A stretch of 19,446 bases of DNA from a bacterium (GTDB lineage Bacteria; Patescibacteriota; Minisyncoccia; Phycocordibacterales; UBA1550). A model generated the notes under the pieces. That model saw only the letters and a program-made list of their open reading frames with translations, was not told the origin of the DNA and did not search any database. Both the position numbers and the translations under genes were made by a program. Positions 6,804 to 14,219 of the stretch are shown here, piece by piece; the first letter of the stretch is position 1; every line of letters begins with the position of its first letter. The stretch covers positions 1 through 19,446 of the forward strand of contig JAKAMX010000011.1 of assembly GCA_021812665.1 (NCBI GenBank), in the 5' to 3' direction.

Positions 6804-8069
6804 TTATTGAACAAGCGTGCGGCTTGCGTGTGTTCCTGCTACAAAGCCAGTGGTCCAGCAAAGCTGTAGTGAGTAACCACCTGATTGGCGGTTGAGGTGA
6901 AGGAGGTCACCAGTTATATAAAGGTTTGGAAATAGTTTTGATCGCATCGTCCTTGTATCTATTTCTGCCAACGATACACCACCATCTGCAATAACAGCTC
7001 GATCGTAACCCATGAGGCCAGTAACAGTGAGTGGGAGCGCTTTTAAAAGTGTCGCAATTTGTTTTCGCTCGTCTTTGGTGATACTGTGCACTTTTTTGCC
7101 TGGATCTATATTGGCGAGCAGGGGAAGAATGGCATCTTTTGTCCCTTCTGGAGTTAATTCTTCAAAAATATTTTTAAGCATCTTATTTTTATTTGCATCA
7201 AATATTTTTAGGATTTTGCTTTCGAGCGCACCCTGATCGGTGTCTGGATAAGCGTCGATAGTCGCGGTTACAACTCCTTCATGTAGAAGGTCGTCTACCA
7301 TTTTTGCGCTATTTAGAATTAGCGGGCCAGAGAGTCCAAAATGTGTAAACAAAAGTTTGCCGAGTTTTTTAAATTTTCTTTGACCATCGACATAAAAAGT
7401 AATACGCATAAATGAGAGGCTTACTCCAGAAAGAGATTTCACCCACTGCTCTTTTACTGCAAGTGGCACAATAGATGGTTTCGGCTCAACAACATGGTGT
7501 CCCAGGCGAGACAGCCATCGAAATCCGTCACCGGTTGATCCCGTTTCGGGATGCGACTGACCGCCGGTGGCAAGAATATAGTTTGCAGCCGTATATGTGC
7601 CGGTTTTTGTGTTTACGCCTGAAATCTTGCCAACGTTTGATTCTATAGCTGTTACTTTCTCGTCTGTCTTAATGACCACCTTATGTTTCTTGAGAATCCG
7701 TTCGAGCGCATAAAACACATCGATCGCTCGTTCTGTTTTTGGAAACGCTCGTTTCCTTTCCTGTATTACAAGAGGAAGCCCATGCTCTTCGAAGTATGAA
7801 AATGTTTCTTTGATACCAAATTGGGCAAAGGCAGAGTACAGGAATTTCTCTCCTTCGCCGAAATGCTTTAGGAGCGCACGGGTGTCATATTCAGCATTGG
7901 TGATGTTGCATCTCCCGCCGCCAGTAATCTTGAGCTTTTCTCCCATTTGTCTATTTTTTTCGAGAATAAGCACGCGAGCACCGTTTTTTGCAGCGATCCC
8001 CGCGGCAAACATGCCGGATGCGCCTCCGCCAATAACAATTACATCGTAGTGTTCCACTTGCTTTTTCAT
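6804..8069 (-). CDS. HI0933-family FAD-dependent oxidoreductase (YhiN/BaiN-like)
   Basis: The 421-residue flavoprotein has an N-terminal Rossmann dinucleotide-binding motif (VIGGGASGMFAA, residues 12-23) with the acidic residue E37 at the end of strand two. The family signature GEKLKITGGGRCNITN spans 43-58. The C-terminal FAD-contacting segment RQSGGYSLQLCWTTGFVAG is intact, and the length is normal for HI0933-like proteins. The family is annotated as aminoacetone oxidase-like or as NAD(P)/FAD-dependent oxidoreductase; its physiological substrate is generally unknown. The protein is cytosolic. The start at 8069 gives a normal N-terminus. A minus-strand -10-like TATAGT lies at 8084-8089, directly beside the terminator of the upstream gene, so it is likely transcribed alone. 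Confidence 0.9.
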   Translation of the reverse strand: MKKQVEHYDVIVIGGGASGMFAAGIAAKNGARVLILEKNRQMGEKLKITGGGRCNITNAEYDTRALLKHFGEGEKFLYSAFAQFGIKETFSYFEEHGLPLVIQERKRAFPKTERAIDVFYALERILKKHKVVIKTDEKVTAIESNVGKISGVNTKTGTYTAANYILATGGQSHPETGSTGDGFRWLSRLGHHVVEPKPSIVPLAVKEQWVKSLSGVSLSFMRITFYVDGQRKFKKLGKLLFTHFGLSGPLILNSAKMVDDLLHEGVVTATIDAYPDTDQGALESKILKIFDANKNKMLKNIFEELTPEGTKDAILPLLANIDPGKKVHSITKDERKQIATLLKALPLTVTGLMGYDRAVIADGGVSLAEIDTRTMRSKLFPNLYITGDLLHLNRQSGGYSLQLCWTTGFVAGTHASRTLVQ

Positions 8070-8083
8070 GCTTTATGAGCCTG

Positions 8084-8089
8084 ACTATA
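8084..8089 (-). promoter_or_regulatory. possible -10 box of the flavoprotein gene
   Basis: On the minus strand this reads TATAGT, 14 nt before the ATG at 8069. The place where a -35 box would lie is occupied by the terminator hairpin of the upstream gene, so the assignment is tentative. Confidence 0.35.
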
Positions 8090-8092
8090 GCA

Positions 8093-8123
8093 CAAAAAAA
8101 GACCGCTCGAGCGGTCTTTTTTG
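8093..8123 (-). terminator. intrinsic terminator of the secreted FN3-type gene
   Basis: GACCGCTC/GAGCGGTC at 8101-8116 is a perfect 16-nt palindrome, flanked by seven A residues (8094-8100) and six T residues (8117-8122). On the minus strand it follows the stop of the 8143-9102 gene and ends in a T-run. By its symmetry it could also work in the other direction. Confidence 0.88.
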
Positions 8124-8142
8124 TATTCTTGGTTGAGAAGAA

Positions 8143-9102
8143 TTAGTGAGTTGTTACAAACGATTGTTCGGTTGATGTTGCAGCATTTTTCGATGCATCA
8201 AACGAATTGACTAGGTAGTAATACGTCGTTGAGGCAGTAAGACCAGTAAGTGAAAGGCTATGGCTTGTGAGAAGTCCAGCGTCTCGTACTGCGGTCGATG
8301 AAGCGAGGTTTACTGGTGTGCTTATGCTGAAGTAAACGTTGCTTGTTGCTGCTTCGTTTGTGTTCCACGTTACTGTTGCAGATGTTGTTGTTGCTGAAAC
8401 AGCGATTGATGACAAAACTGGCGCAGTGGTGTCTATTACAACAGGAGGTGTGGTGGTAGATGATGGTTGACCATTGAGCCTGTCAGAGATGCCAGGAGGA
8501 AGAATCTGGCATGGAGGAACAATAGGACGATCTTCTTCTTTGTGCTTGCGGAGCCACCCTGGAGCAATCAAATGCCCTGGTGGAACGATTACACAAGGGC
8601 GTGCATCCTTTCGTTCGCGTCTGTCTCCTTGATCGTTATCGTCTTCTCGTTCCCTGTGGGTGTATACCGTGCTTGTTGAAGTTGTCGAAGCTGTACCGAA
8701 CACGATAGGGGTATCGCCCAAGAGTTCGTTTAGCTTGTTGCGGGTCTTTGGACCGATTGATCCCACTGGATCAATGCCATGTTTCTGCTGGAAGCGTTTC
8801 ACTGCCTTGGCGGTCATGGCACCATAGTAGCCCGTGATTGATGCTTCTGGATATATTGAAGCATCAGAAGCGAGGAGCGCTTGCAAGATTTTCACCTGAT
8901 CACCCCGTGATCCTTGTTTGAGTGATTGTGTTATCTGGCTGAGGATTGTTGCGCGTGTTTGCTGTAGCGCAGTGATCTGCTGATTGATCGTCTTGAGTTG
9001 ATCAAAATTTGCTTGAACTGCTGTAGGGACTGCCACCTGCGCAAGGGTGATGAGGGGAAGTGCTACAGAAGCACAGAGAACTGCTAATACTGTTTTTTTC
9101 AT
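8143..9102 (-). CDS. secreted peptidoglycan-binding protein with coiled coil and FN3-like domain
   Basis: The 319-residue protein has a signal peptide (MKKTVLAVLCASVALPLITLA, about 1-21), a short coiled coil (about 30-60), and a PG_binding_1 domain at about 62-127 (GSRGDQVKILQALL, TGYYGAMTAKAVKRFQ, SIGPKTRNKLNELL). A low-complexity charged linker (HREREDDNDQGDRRERKD) follows, then a Pro-rich segment with two related Cys-containing halves (PCVIVPPGHLIAPGW at 169 and PCQILPPGI at 197), and an FN3-like or purple-acid-phosphatase-N-like domain at about 224-319. It is expected to be anchored on the cell wall. The PG-binding core resembles that of the 487-residue protein at 3751-5214, but the domain order is reversed. 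It has its own promoter (9116-9143) and terminator. Confidence 0.85.
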   Translation of the reverse strand: MKKTVLAVLCASVALPLITLAQVAVPTAVQANFDQLKTINQQITALQQTRATILSQITQSLKQGSRGDQVKILQALLASDASIYPEASITGYYGAMTAKAVKRFQQKHGIDPVGSIGPKTRNKLNELLGDTPIVFGTASTTSTSTVYTHREREDDNDQGDRRERKDARPCVIVPPGHLIAPGWLRKHKEEDRPIVPPCQILPPGISDRLNGQPSSTTTPPVVIDTTAPVLSSIAVSATTTSATVTWNTNEAATSNVYFSISTPVNLASSTAVRDAGLLTSHSLSLTGLTASTTYYYLVNSFDASKNAATSTEQSFVTTH

Positions 9103-9115
9103 AGTTTAGGGATAA

Positions 9116-9143
9116 TTTATAGGCCCGATGAGCCTGAAATCAA
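9116..9143 (-). promoter_or_regulatory. sigma70-type promoter of the secreted FN3-type gene
   Basis: On the minus strand, TTGATT (9138-9143) and TATAAA (9116-9121) are separated by 16 nt. The start codon at 9102 follows 13 nt after the -10 box. Confidence 0.5.
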
Positions 9144-9216
9144 TTATATCCTCATACGGCGAAACAAACAATCGATAAATTTTAAGCCCAATTTCTTGCG
9201 TTATTTAGTCTCTAGT

Positions 9217-9222
9217 TATAAA
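9217..9222 (+). promoter_or_regulatory. -10 box of the mannose-metabolism operon
   Basis: TATAAA (part of TATAAAATT) lies 18 nt before the ATG at 9241, giving a leader of about 11 nt without a Shine-Dalgarno sequence. It lies downstream of the alternative TTG at 9196 and so favours the ATG. No good -35 box is seen. Confidence 0.45.
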
Positions 9223-9240
9223 ATTAATGGACTAAACAAC

Positions 9241-9999
9241 ATGCAAACATTTTCTACGATAGCGTTTGATCTCGATGGCACACTTGCTGAAAGCAAATCT
9301 GCGATCACGGAGGAAATGTCAGGGCTACTGTGCAGTCTCCTAGGACATCACAATGTTGCCGTCGTTTCAGGTGGTTCACTTCAGCAATTTCAAAAGCAAT
9401 TATTGGGACATTTGGCATGTCAGAATCCTGAAGTGCTAAGAAACCTCTATTTGTTCCCTACAAACGGTAGCGCTCTCTACGTGTACAAAGACAACATCTG
9501 GACCCCAATATATCAGGAGCTGCTTACTGACGCAGAAAAGAGCAAAATCCTTTCCGCGTGGGACAAGGCTTTATCTGAGAGTGGGGTGGCACTTCCGACG
9601 CCTTCATATGGCCCAGTAGCAGAAGATCGTGGCACGCAAATAACATTTTCTGCGTGCGGTCAGGAGGCACCCATATCTGCAAAAGAAGTTTGGGATCCTG
9701 ATCAGAAAAAACGCATGGCAATACGAGAAGTGATGCTACCGCTCCTGCCTGGGTTCGCGGTGAGCTTCGGTGGAATGACTTCAGTTGACGTCACGAGGGC
9801 AGGAATCGATAAAGCATATGCAATGGAGAAGATTATGAACTATTTGCATATTGAAAAAGATGTTATTATGTTTGTGGGTGACAAACTCGACCCAGGAGGC
9901 AACGATTTTGCCGCTCGACGATCAGGCGTCACATGCATTCCGGTCGCCAATGCGAGCGATACTGCAAAACTTATTAGGAAAATAATTTCCGAAGGATAG
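9241..9999 (+). CDS. HAD-IIB phosphatase/mutase resembling eukaryotic-type phosphomannomutase
   Basis: The 252-residue protein has all HAD motifs: DLDGT (10-14, nucleophile D10 and general acid D12), S43 in VVSGGS, K191 (IDKAYAME), and GDKLDPGGND (213-222). The segment SACGQEAPISAKEVWDPDQK (137-156) matches the cap region of HAD proteins related to eukaryotic phosphomannomutase. The likely reaction is interconversion of mannose-1-phosphate and mannose-6-phosphate, or hydrolysis of a sugar phosphate. Co-location with a mannose-6-phosphate-isomerase cupin and GH130 genes supports the mutase reading. An in-frame TTG at 9196 would add 15 residues but lies upstream of the -10 box, so the ATG at 9241 is preferred. 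The next gene starts 25 nt downstream. Confidence 0.82.
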   Translation: MQTFSTIAFDLDGTLAESKSAITEEMSGLLCSLLGHHNVAVVSGGSLQQFQKQLLGHLACQNPEVLRNLYLFPTNGSALYVYKDNIWTPIYQELLTDAEKSKILSAWDKALSESGVALPTPSYGPVAEDRGTQITFSACGQEAPISAKEVWDPDQKKRMAIREVMLPLLPGFAVSFGGMTSVDVTRAGIDKAYAMEKIMNYLHIEKDVIMFVGDKLDPGGNDFAARRSGVTCIPVANASDTAKLIRKIISEG

Positions 10000-10024
10000 T
10001 CGCGTACACTTCATCACCACTTGA

Positions 10025-10366
10025 ATGAAAACTATTACGGTAGAAAAGCCCTGGGGGAAATTTGAGCAATTTACGCTCAATGAAATCAGTACAGTAAAGA
10101 TCATTACGGTGCATAAAGACGCATCACTGAGTTTGCAAACACATAAAAATAGAACGGAGTTTTGGCGTGTTTTGTCTGGCCATCCTCTCATAACGATTGG
10201 CAGCAAAATTATTCGCGGAAATCCCGACGAAGAATTTTTTATTGAAAAAACAGAGGCTCATCGCCTCGAGGCTCCAGATGATGATGTGCAGGTGCTCGAG
10301 ATTGCTCATGGTAATTTTGATGAACAGGACATCATAAGACTCGAAGACAAATATGGCCGCTCCTAA
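10025..10366 (+). CDS. phosphomannose isomerase type II cupin domain protein
   Basis: The 113-residue protein is a single cupin equivalent to the C-terminal domain of bifunctional mannose-6-phosphate isomerase / mannose-1-phosphate guanylyltransferase. It opens with VEKPWGKFEQF, the usual entry to that domain, then LSLQTHKNRTEFWRVLSG (the cupin metal motif with H41 and E46), and ends with a second cupin motif, TEAHRLEAPDDDVQVLEIAHG. The expected reaction is mannose-6-phosphate to fructose-6-phosphate. The guanylyltransferase domain is absent, so it is a stand-alone isomerase-type cupin. Its last 14 bases overlap the start of the GH130 gene in another frame, pointing to translational coupling. 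Confidence 0.85.
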   Translation: MKTITVEKPWGKFEQFTLNEISTVKIITVHKDASLSLQTHKNRTEFWRVLSGHPLITIGSKIIRGNPDEEFFIEKTEAHRLEAPDDDVQVLEIAHGNFDEQDIIRLEDKYGRS

Positions 10367-11594
10367 AAAAACTACAAAAAAGAAAGTTGAAAAAAAAGCT
10401 CGGAAAACAAAGCCGAAGACTCAGCGCACCGCTGTCTCTAAAAAGAAGACAGCGAAGAAGGTTGTACGAGGCAAAAAAATTACATCAAAGAAAGTATTAA
10501 GAAAGAAGACGACAACTAAGCGTGTTGCTCGTCGTCGCATCGCGACACGCGTACATCGTCATGCCGCACCAGCAAAGCGTTTTGTAAATGCTCTCGAGCG
10601 ACACCCAAACAATCCCATTATTAATCCTTCTGAGGGGTCTCCGTGGGAGTCTCGTGCCACATTCAACCCCACAGCTATTTACCACGACGGGAAGATTCAC
10701 ATTGTATATCGAGCTGTCGGAGATGATGATAATTCAGTGCTTGGGTATGCTGCAAGCGAAGATGGGTATACTATCACCGAGCAACACCCCATACCGATTT
10801 ACTACCACTTCCTGAGAAAAAACAAGAGCGACGCGTCGCTCGGTTATAGTTCTGGTGGTGGATGGGGAGGAGGTTCCGAAGACCCTCGTTTGATACTACT
10901 CGAGGACCGTGTCTATCTTTTTTATACTGCATTCGACGGCTGGGGGTCAGTGCGTATGGCGATGTCTTCGATCAGTCTCGAAGATTTTCTGGCAAAAAGA
11001 TTCAACTGGAAACCACCAGTTTTGATATCGCCTCCAGGGCAAATTCATAAAAACTGGGTGCTATTTCCAGAAAAAATCAAAGGGAAGTACGCAATTCTTC
11101 ACAGCATCTCGCCAGAGATCATGATCGATTATTTTGACAGCATGGACCACTTTGACGGCAATACGTTTATTTATAGCGTTCACCAAAACAGTCCACTGTG
11201 GGCAATGCGTGATCGCCATATTCGCGGCGTTGGACCAGCACCGATAAAAACTAAGTACGGCTGGCTTGTTTTGTATCATGCGATGGAGGGCCATGATCCA
11301 AATCGCTACAAACTTTTTGCCATGCTATTGGATCTCAATGATCCAACGAAAGTCCTCCATCGATCCCGTGGCCCCATTCTCGAGCCAGATGAGTGGTACG
11401 AGAACGAGGGTTACAAGGCCGGCGTTGTGTACTCGTGTGGTGCTGTAGTAAAAGATGGAATGCTCCTGGTGTATTATGGTGGCGCTGACAAAGTTTCGTG
11501 TGTTGCTACCGCAAACTTGGATGCATTTTTGAAAGAATTGACCGCAGACCATATGCCGAAATTACAAAATAGTAAAATAATGAAAAAGAAATAG
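10353..11594 (+). CDS. GH130 glycoside phosphorylase/hydrolase with a long histone-like basic tail
   Basis: The 413-residue protein has two parts. Residues 1-77 contain 23 Lys and 11 Arg but only one acidic residue, in KK/TK/AK repeats like histone H1 or AlgP-type tails. Residues 78-395 are a GH130 five-bladed propeller: NPIINP (87-92), WESRATFNPTA (98-108), IVYRAVGDD (117-125), SEDPRL (175-180, with D177 in the position of the general acid), FPEKI (238-242), LYHA (307-310) and VYYGGAD (373-379). GH130 enzymes act on beta-mannosides, releasing mannose-1-phosphate or mannose. No signal peptide is present, so it is cytosolic. The ATG overlaps the cupin gene by 14 nt, and no later start could remove the tail without losing the domain start. 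At the LHR position it has LHS, which may affect phosphate binding. Confidence 0.88.
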   Translation: MAAPKKTTKKKVEKKARKTKPKTQRTAVSKKKTAKKVVRGKKITSKKVLRKKTTTKRVARRRIATRVHRHAAPAKRFVNALERHPNNPIINPSEGSPWESRATFNPTAIYHDGKIHIVYRAVGDDDNSVLGYAASEDGYTITEQHPIPIYYHFLRKNKSDASLGYSSGGGWGGGSEDPRLILLEDRVYLFYTAFDGWGSVRMAMSSISLEDFLAKRFNWKPPVLISPPGQIHKNWVLFPEKIKGKYAILHSISPEIMIDYFDSMDHFDGNTFIYSVHQNSPLWAMRDRHIRGVGPAPIKTKYGWLVLYHAMEGHDPNRYKLFAMLLDLNDPTKVLHRSRGPILEPDEWYENEGYKAGVVYSCGAVVKDGMLLVYYGGADKVSCVATANLDAFLKELTADHMPKLQNSKIMKKK

Positions 11595-11597
11595 TTT

Positions 11598-13535
11598 ATG
11601 TACGTCGTAAAAAGATCGCAGCAAAATCCGATACTTATTCCTGACAGAAATCATTACTGGGAAGCATCAGCGACCTTCAACATGAGTATCATCAAGAAGG
11701 GCAAGACTTTTTACGGTATATATCGCGCCTTGTCTGCCGTAGATAAACTTCGGAAACCAGAACAAATCTCTATTATTGGTATTGGTAAAAGTAAAGACGG
11801 ACTTCATTTTGAGGACCGTATGCCATTTATCGAGCCGGAGGAGCCATGGGAGAAATTTGGATGTGAAGATCCACGTGTAACATATTTTGAAGGTCAGTAT
11901 TATATTTTTTACACCGCACTTTCTGTCTATCCGTATGCGGCGCCAGGAATTAAATGCGCAGTAGCTGTCTCGAAAGATCTCAAAACAATAGACGAGCGAC
12001 ACCTGGTTACTCCGTTCAACGCGAAAGCGATGACTCTTTTCCCAGAGCGTATCGGTGGAAAGATTACGGTCATCGTTTCAGTAAATACTGACATGCCTCC
12101 TGTAAAAATTGCGATTGCGCAAGTAGACTATATTGAGCAGCTTTGGGATCAAAAATTCTGGGACAAATGGTACGCAGAAATCGATACTCACACGATCAAT
12201 CTGAAAAGAAACGCAACAGACCATGTTGAGGTTGGCGCAACGCCGCTCAAAACTACCCATGGTGGCTGGCTCCTTGTATACTCACATATCCAAAACTATT
12301 TCCAAGGCGCCGAGAAGCTCGACCGCGTTTTTGGTATCGAGGCAGTTTTGCTTGATCAAGAAAATCCAACAGAGATTGTAGGGCGCACGGCAGGCCCACT
12401 TTTAGTTCCTACTGAAGCGTACGAGATCTTGGGTTCTGTCGCTGACACGATTTTCCCGTCGGGCGCAATTATTCAAAAAGACATCCTCTCGATTTATTAC
12501 GGAGCATCTGACACTACTGTCTGTGTCGCCAACATGAGTATGTGCGACCTCATTGGTACCATCTGCCCAATTACCGCAGGCAAGTTTAGCTTCAAGCGCG
12601 CAAAGAATAATCCTATTATTTTGCCAAACGCAATGCACTCGTGGGAAGCAAAGGCTGTGTTCAATCCAGCCGCAATACGCCTTGCAGGCAAAACGCACAT
12701 TCTCTACAGAACATTCGCTGACGACAATACTTCATATATTGGTTATGCATCATCAAAAGATGGCGTCACGATCGATGAGCGCCTCCCAGAGCCAATATAT
12801 GTTCCTCGCGAAAACTTCGAACTCAAGAAAGTTGCTGGCGGAAATTCTGGTTGCGAAGATCCACGCATTACAGAAATCGGCGAAACACTCTATATGTGCT
12901 ACACCGCGTTTGATGGTATTGGGCCGCCTCGTGTAGCCATCTCTTCAATTAGCGAGAAAAATTTTCTTGCGAAAAACTGGAAGTGGGAGAAGCCGGTTCT
13001 CATTACCCCAGAAGGTTTTGATGATAAGGACACCTGTATTTTTCCTGAAAAGGTTGATGGGCACTACTATGTGTTGCACCGCGTAGCAAATGAGATTTGT
13101 GGAGACTACATAAAGTCGCTCGATTTCACAACACAATCGATCAAACGCTGCATCAGAGTTATCGGGCCACGCATCAATATGTGGGACAGCTCAAAAGTTG
13201 GCATTGCTTCACCGCCAATCAAAACGAAAAAGGGATGGCTCCTGCTTTATCACGGCGTCTCAAAGAGCCACAATACCTATCGCGTTGGAGCAGTATTGCT
13301 CGACTTGAAGGATCCAGCAATCGTACTCGCACGCACCGCGGACCCGATTTTTGAACCAGTTGAGAAGTATGAAAAAATTGGTATCGTGAACAATGTTGTG
13401 TTCCCATGTGGGATCACTAAAGATAAAGGAACCGTATTTATCTACTATGGTGGCGCCGACACGGTTACCGGTGTGGCAACGATGGACCTCGATGTTATTC
13501 TCAACGCGCTAACAAGAAAGCTGGGTGGGGAGTAA
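11598..13535 (+). CDS. tandem GH130 protein with two propeller modules
   Basis: The 645-residue protein is two GH130 modules in one chain. Module A (about 1-320) has NPILIP (10-15), WEASATFNMS, GIYRALS (40-46), CEDPRV (89-94), FPERI (148-152) and IYYGASD (299-305). Module B (about 328-645) has NPIILP (338-343), WEAKAVFNPAA, ILYRTFADD (368-376), CEDPRI (419-424), FPEKV (482-486), LHRV (493-496), LYHG (550-553) and IYYGGAD (615-621). Module B keeps all motifs of beta-mannoside phosphorylases. Module A keeps the EDPR acid but has VSVN and VYSH at the LHR and YHG positions, so it may be a hydrolase, or a binding or structural module. It starts 3 nt after the preceding GH130 gene and is the last gene of the operon. 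It is cytosolic. No clear terminator follows. Confidence 0.9.
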   Translation: MYVVKRSQQNPILIPDRNHYWEASATFNMSIIKKGKTFYGIYRALSAVDKLRKPEQISIIGIGKSKDGLHFEDRMPFIEPEEPWEKFGCEDPRVTYFEGQYYIFYTALSVYPYAAPGIKCAVAVSKDLKTIDERHLVTPFNAKAMTLFPERIGGKITVIVSVNTDMPPVKIAIAQVDYIEQLWDQKFWDKWYAEIDTHTINLKRNATDHVEVGATPLKTTHGGWLLVYSHIQNYFQGAEKLDRVFGIEAVLLDQENPTEIVGRTAGPLLVPTEAYEILGSVADTIFPSGAIIQKDILSIYYGASDTTVCVANMSMCDLIGTICPITAGKFSFKRAKNNPIILPNAMHSWEAKAVFNPAAIRLAGKTHILYRTFADDNTSYIGYASSKDGVTIDERLPEPIYVPRENFELKKVAGGNSGCEDPRITEIGETLYMCYTAFDGIGPPRVAISSISEKNFLAKNWKWEKPVLITPEGFDDKDTCIFPEKVDGHYYVLHRVANEICGDYIKSLDFTTQSIKRCIRVIGPRINMWDSSKVGIASPPIKTKKGWLLLYHGVSKSHNTYRVGAVLLDLKDPAIVLARTADPIFEPVEKYEKIGIVNNVVFPCGITKDKGTVFIYYGGADTVTGVATMDLDVILNALTRKLGGE

Positions 13536-13556
13536 GCCAATTAACTTTCGAGAGTA

Positions 13557-13607
13557 TTGACTTACAGATAATCTGTGTTACCATAGCTAACAGATTAAAA
13601 ATTCTGT
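13557..13607 (+). promoter_or_regulatory. promoter with two ACAGA/TCTGT inverted repeats (possible operator)
   Basis: TTGACT (13557-13562) and TACCAT (13579-13584) form a plausible sigma70 promoter with a 16-nt spacer. ACAGAT-A-ATCTGT (13564-13576) is a perfect palindrome filling the spacer. A second arm pair, ACAGA (13590-13594) and TCTGT (13603-13607), lies at and beyond the expected start site. Two copies of the same half-site around a promoter suggest a repressor target. Confidence 0.5.
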
Positions 13608-13627
13608 ACTTGTTTTAACCCACCAAC

Positions 13628-13636
13628 AAAAGGAGG
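13628..13636 (+). promoter_or_regulatory. strong Shine-Dalgarno sequence
   Basis: AAAAGGAGG is 5 nt before the ATG at 13642. The GTG at 13639 is too close to be the start. Most genes in the window have no such sequence. Confidence 0.85.
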
Positions 13637-13641
13637 CAGTG

Positions 13642-14112
13642 ATGAACATCGGTTCGTGGTTCTTATCTATTGCGGCAGAAATGGAGTGCCTTTCCACAGA
13701 GGATATTCTGGAAAACGCTCCTGAGCATCCCGTCGAAAAACAAGATCGCGTGGTCGGAATCGCAAGTGAGGGGCTACGCAGGGGCTTTACACTGATGCAA
13801 AAACGCCGCAAGCGTATGAACGACTTTGTTGAAACGTTCACATACTGCGACGGAGGTGAGCAGTGTCGTTGCAACGAAAAAAATCTCGAGTTCATTCAGC
13901 TCAAAAACGAGATCAAGGTTCTCGGCGACATCTTCTGGAACTTCGTGCGTGAAGAATTTCCGCAGATTGCAGAAAAGAGCACCATCGGTATTCGTGCGAA
14001 CTGGCAGATTGTTTGGGTGGAGGATATACACCCGCACCTGGGGATTCTCCAAGACCTGGCAATCAATCTTCTCCTTACCAGGACCCGTCTGGGTAAACAT
14101 CGAGACAGTTAG
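13642..14112 (+). CDS. conserved-looking orphan protein of unknown function
   Basis: The ATG at 13642 is fixed by the Shine-Dalgarno sequence and gives 156 residues. The product is mostly helical and charged, with a basic stretch (RRGFTLMQKRRKRMNDF, about 46-62), a four-residue cysteine motif (YCDGGEQCRC, about 68-77) and a hydrophobic C-terminal segment (ILQDLAINLLLTRTRL). It has no signal peptide and matches no family I recognise. The gene is a closed unit, with its own promoter and inverted repeats upstream and a strong hairpin terminator directly downstream. Wording such as DNA-binding or metal-binding would go beyond what can be seen. Confidence 0.7.
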   Translation: MNIGSWFLSIAAEMECLSTEDILENAPEHPVEKQDRVVGIASEGLRRGFTLMQKRRKRMNDFVETFTYCDGGEQCRCNEKNLEFIQLKNEIKVLGDIFWNFVREEFPQIAEKSTIGIRANWQIVWVEDIHPHLGILQDLAINLLLTRTRLGKHRDS

Positions 14113-14118
14113 GAATTC

Positions 14119-14150
14119 AAACCCCCGGCAACCAATTGCCGGGGGTTTTG
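14119..14150 (+). terminator. strong intrinsic terminator
   Basis: CCCCCGGCAA (14122-14131), a CCAA loop and TTGCCGGGGG (14136-14145) form a perfect 10-bp stem followed by TTTT. It lies 9 nt after the stop codon of the 156-residue orphan gene. Confidence 0.9.
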
Positions 14151-14202
14151 TGTTGCCAAAATGTATCAACTGTCATAAAATTATTGCGAGTATCTATTAT
14201 TA

Positions 14203-14208
14203 GATAAT
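14203..14208 (+). promoter_or_regulatory. -10 box of the DoxX-type gene
   Basis: GATAAT lies 11 nt before the ATG at 14220, giving a leader of about 5 nt. A second candidate, TATAGC at 14212-14217, is closer still. No Shine-Dalgarno sequence is seen. Confidence 0.35.
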
Positions 14209-14219
14209 ATGTATAGCGC

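Noticed and set aside
6793..6819. Possible terminator between the membrane-protein and flavoprotein genes
   Set aside because: The arms pair with two mismatches, no T-run follows, and the right arm lies inside the flavoprotein coding sequence.
8075..9137. Shared 10-mer ATGAGCCTGA before two minus-strand genes (8075-8084 and 9128-9137)
   Set aside because: Two copies of a 10-mer at different distances from their start codons are not enough to claim a regulatory element.
9196..9240. Upstream TTG start for the PMM-like HAD gene
   Set aside because: It lies upstream of the -10 box at 9217-9222 and adds 15 residues before the normal HAD N-terminus MQTFSTIAFDLDGT.
10353..10583. The Lys-rich stretch as a separate histone-like gene
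   Set aside because: It is in frame with the GH130 domain with no stop codon or ribosome-binding site between them.
13639..13641. GTG start of the orphan gene
   Set aside because: It is only 2 nt after the Shine-Dalgarno sequence; the ATG directly after it has normal spacing.
13774..14169. 131-residue minus-strand frame opposite the orphan gene
   Set aside because: It runs through the terminator hairpin of the orphan gene, has no ribosome-binding site, and has low-quality composition.
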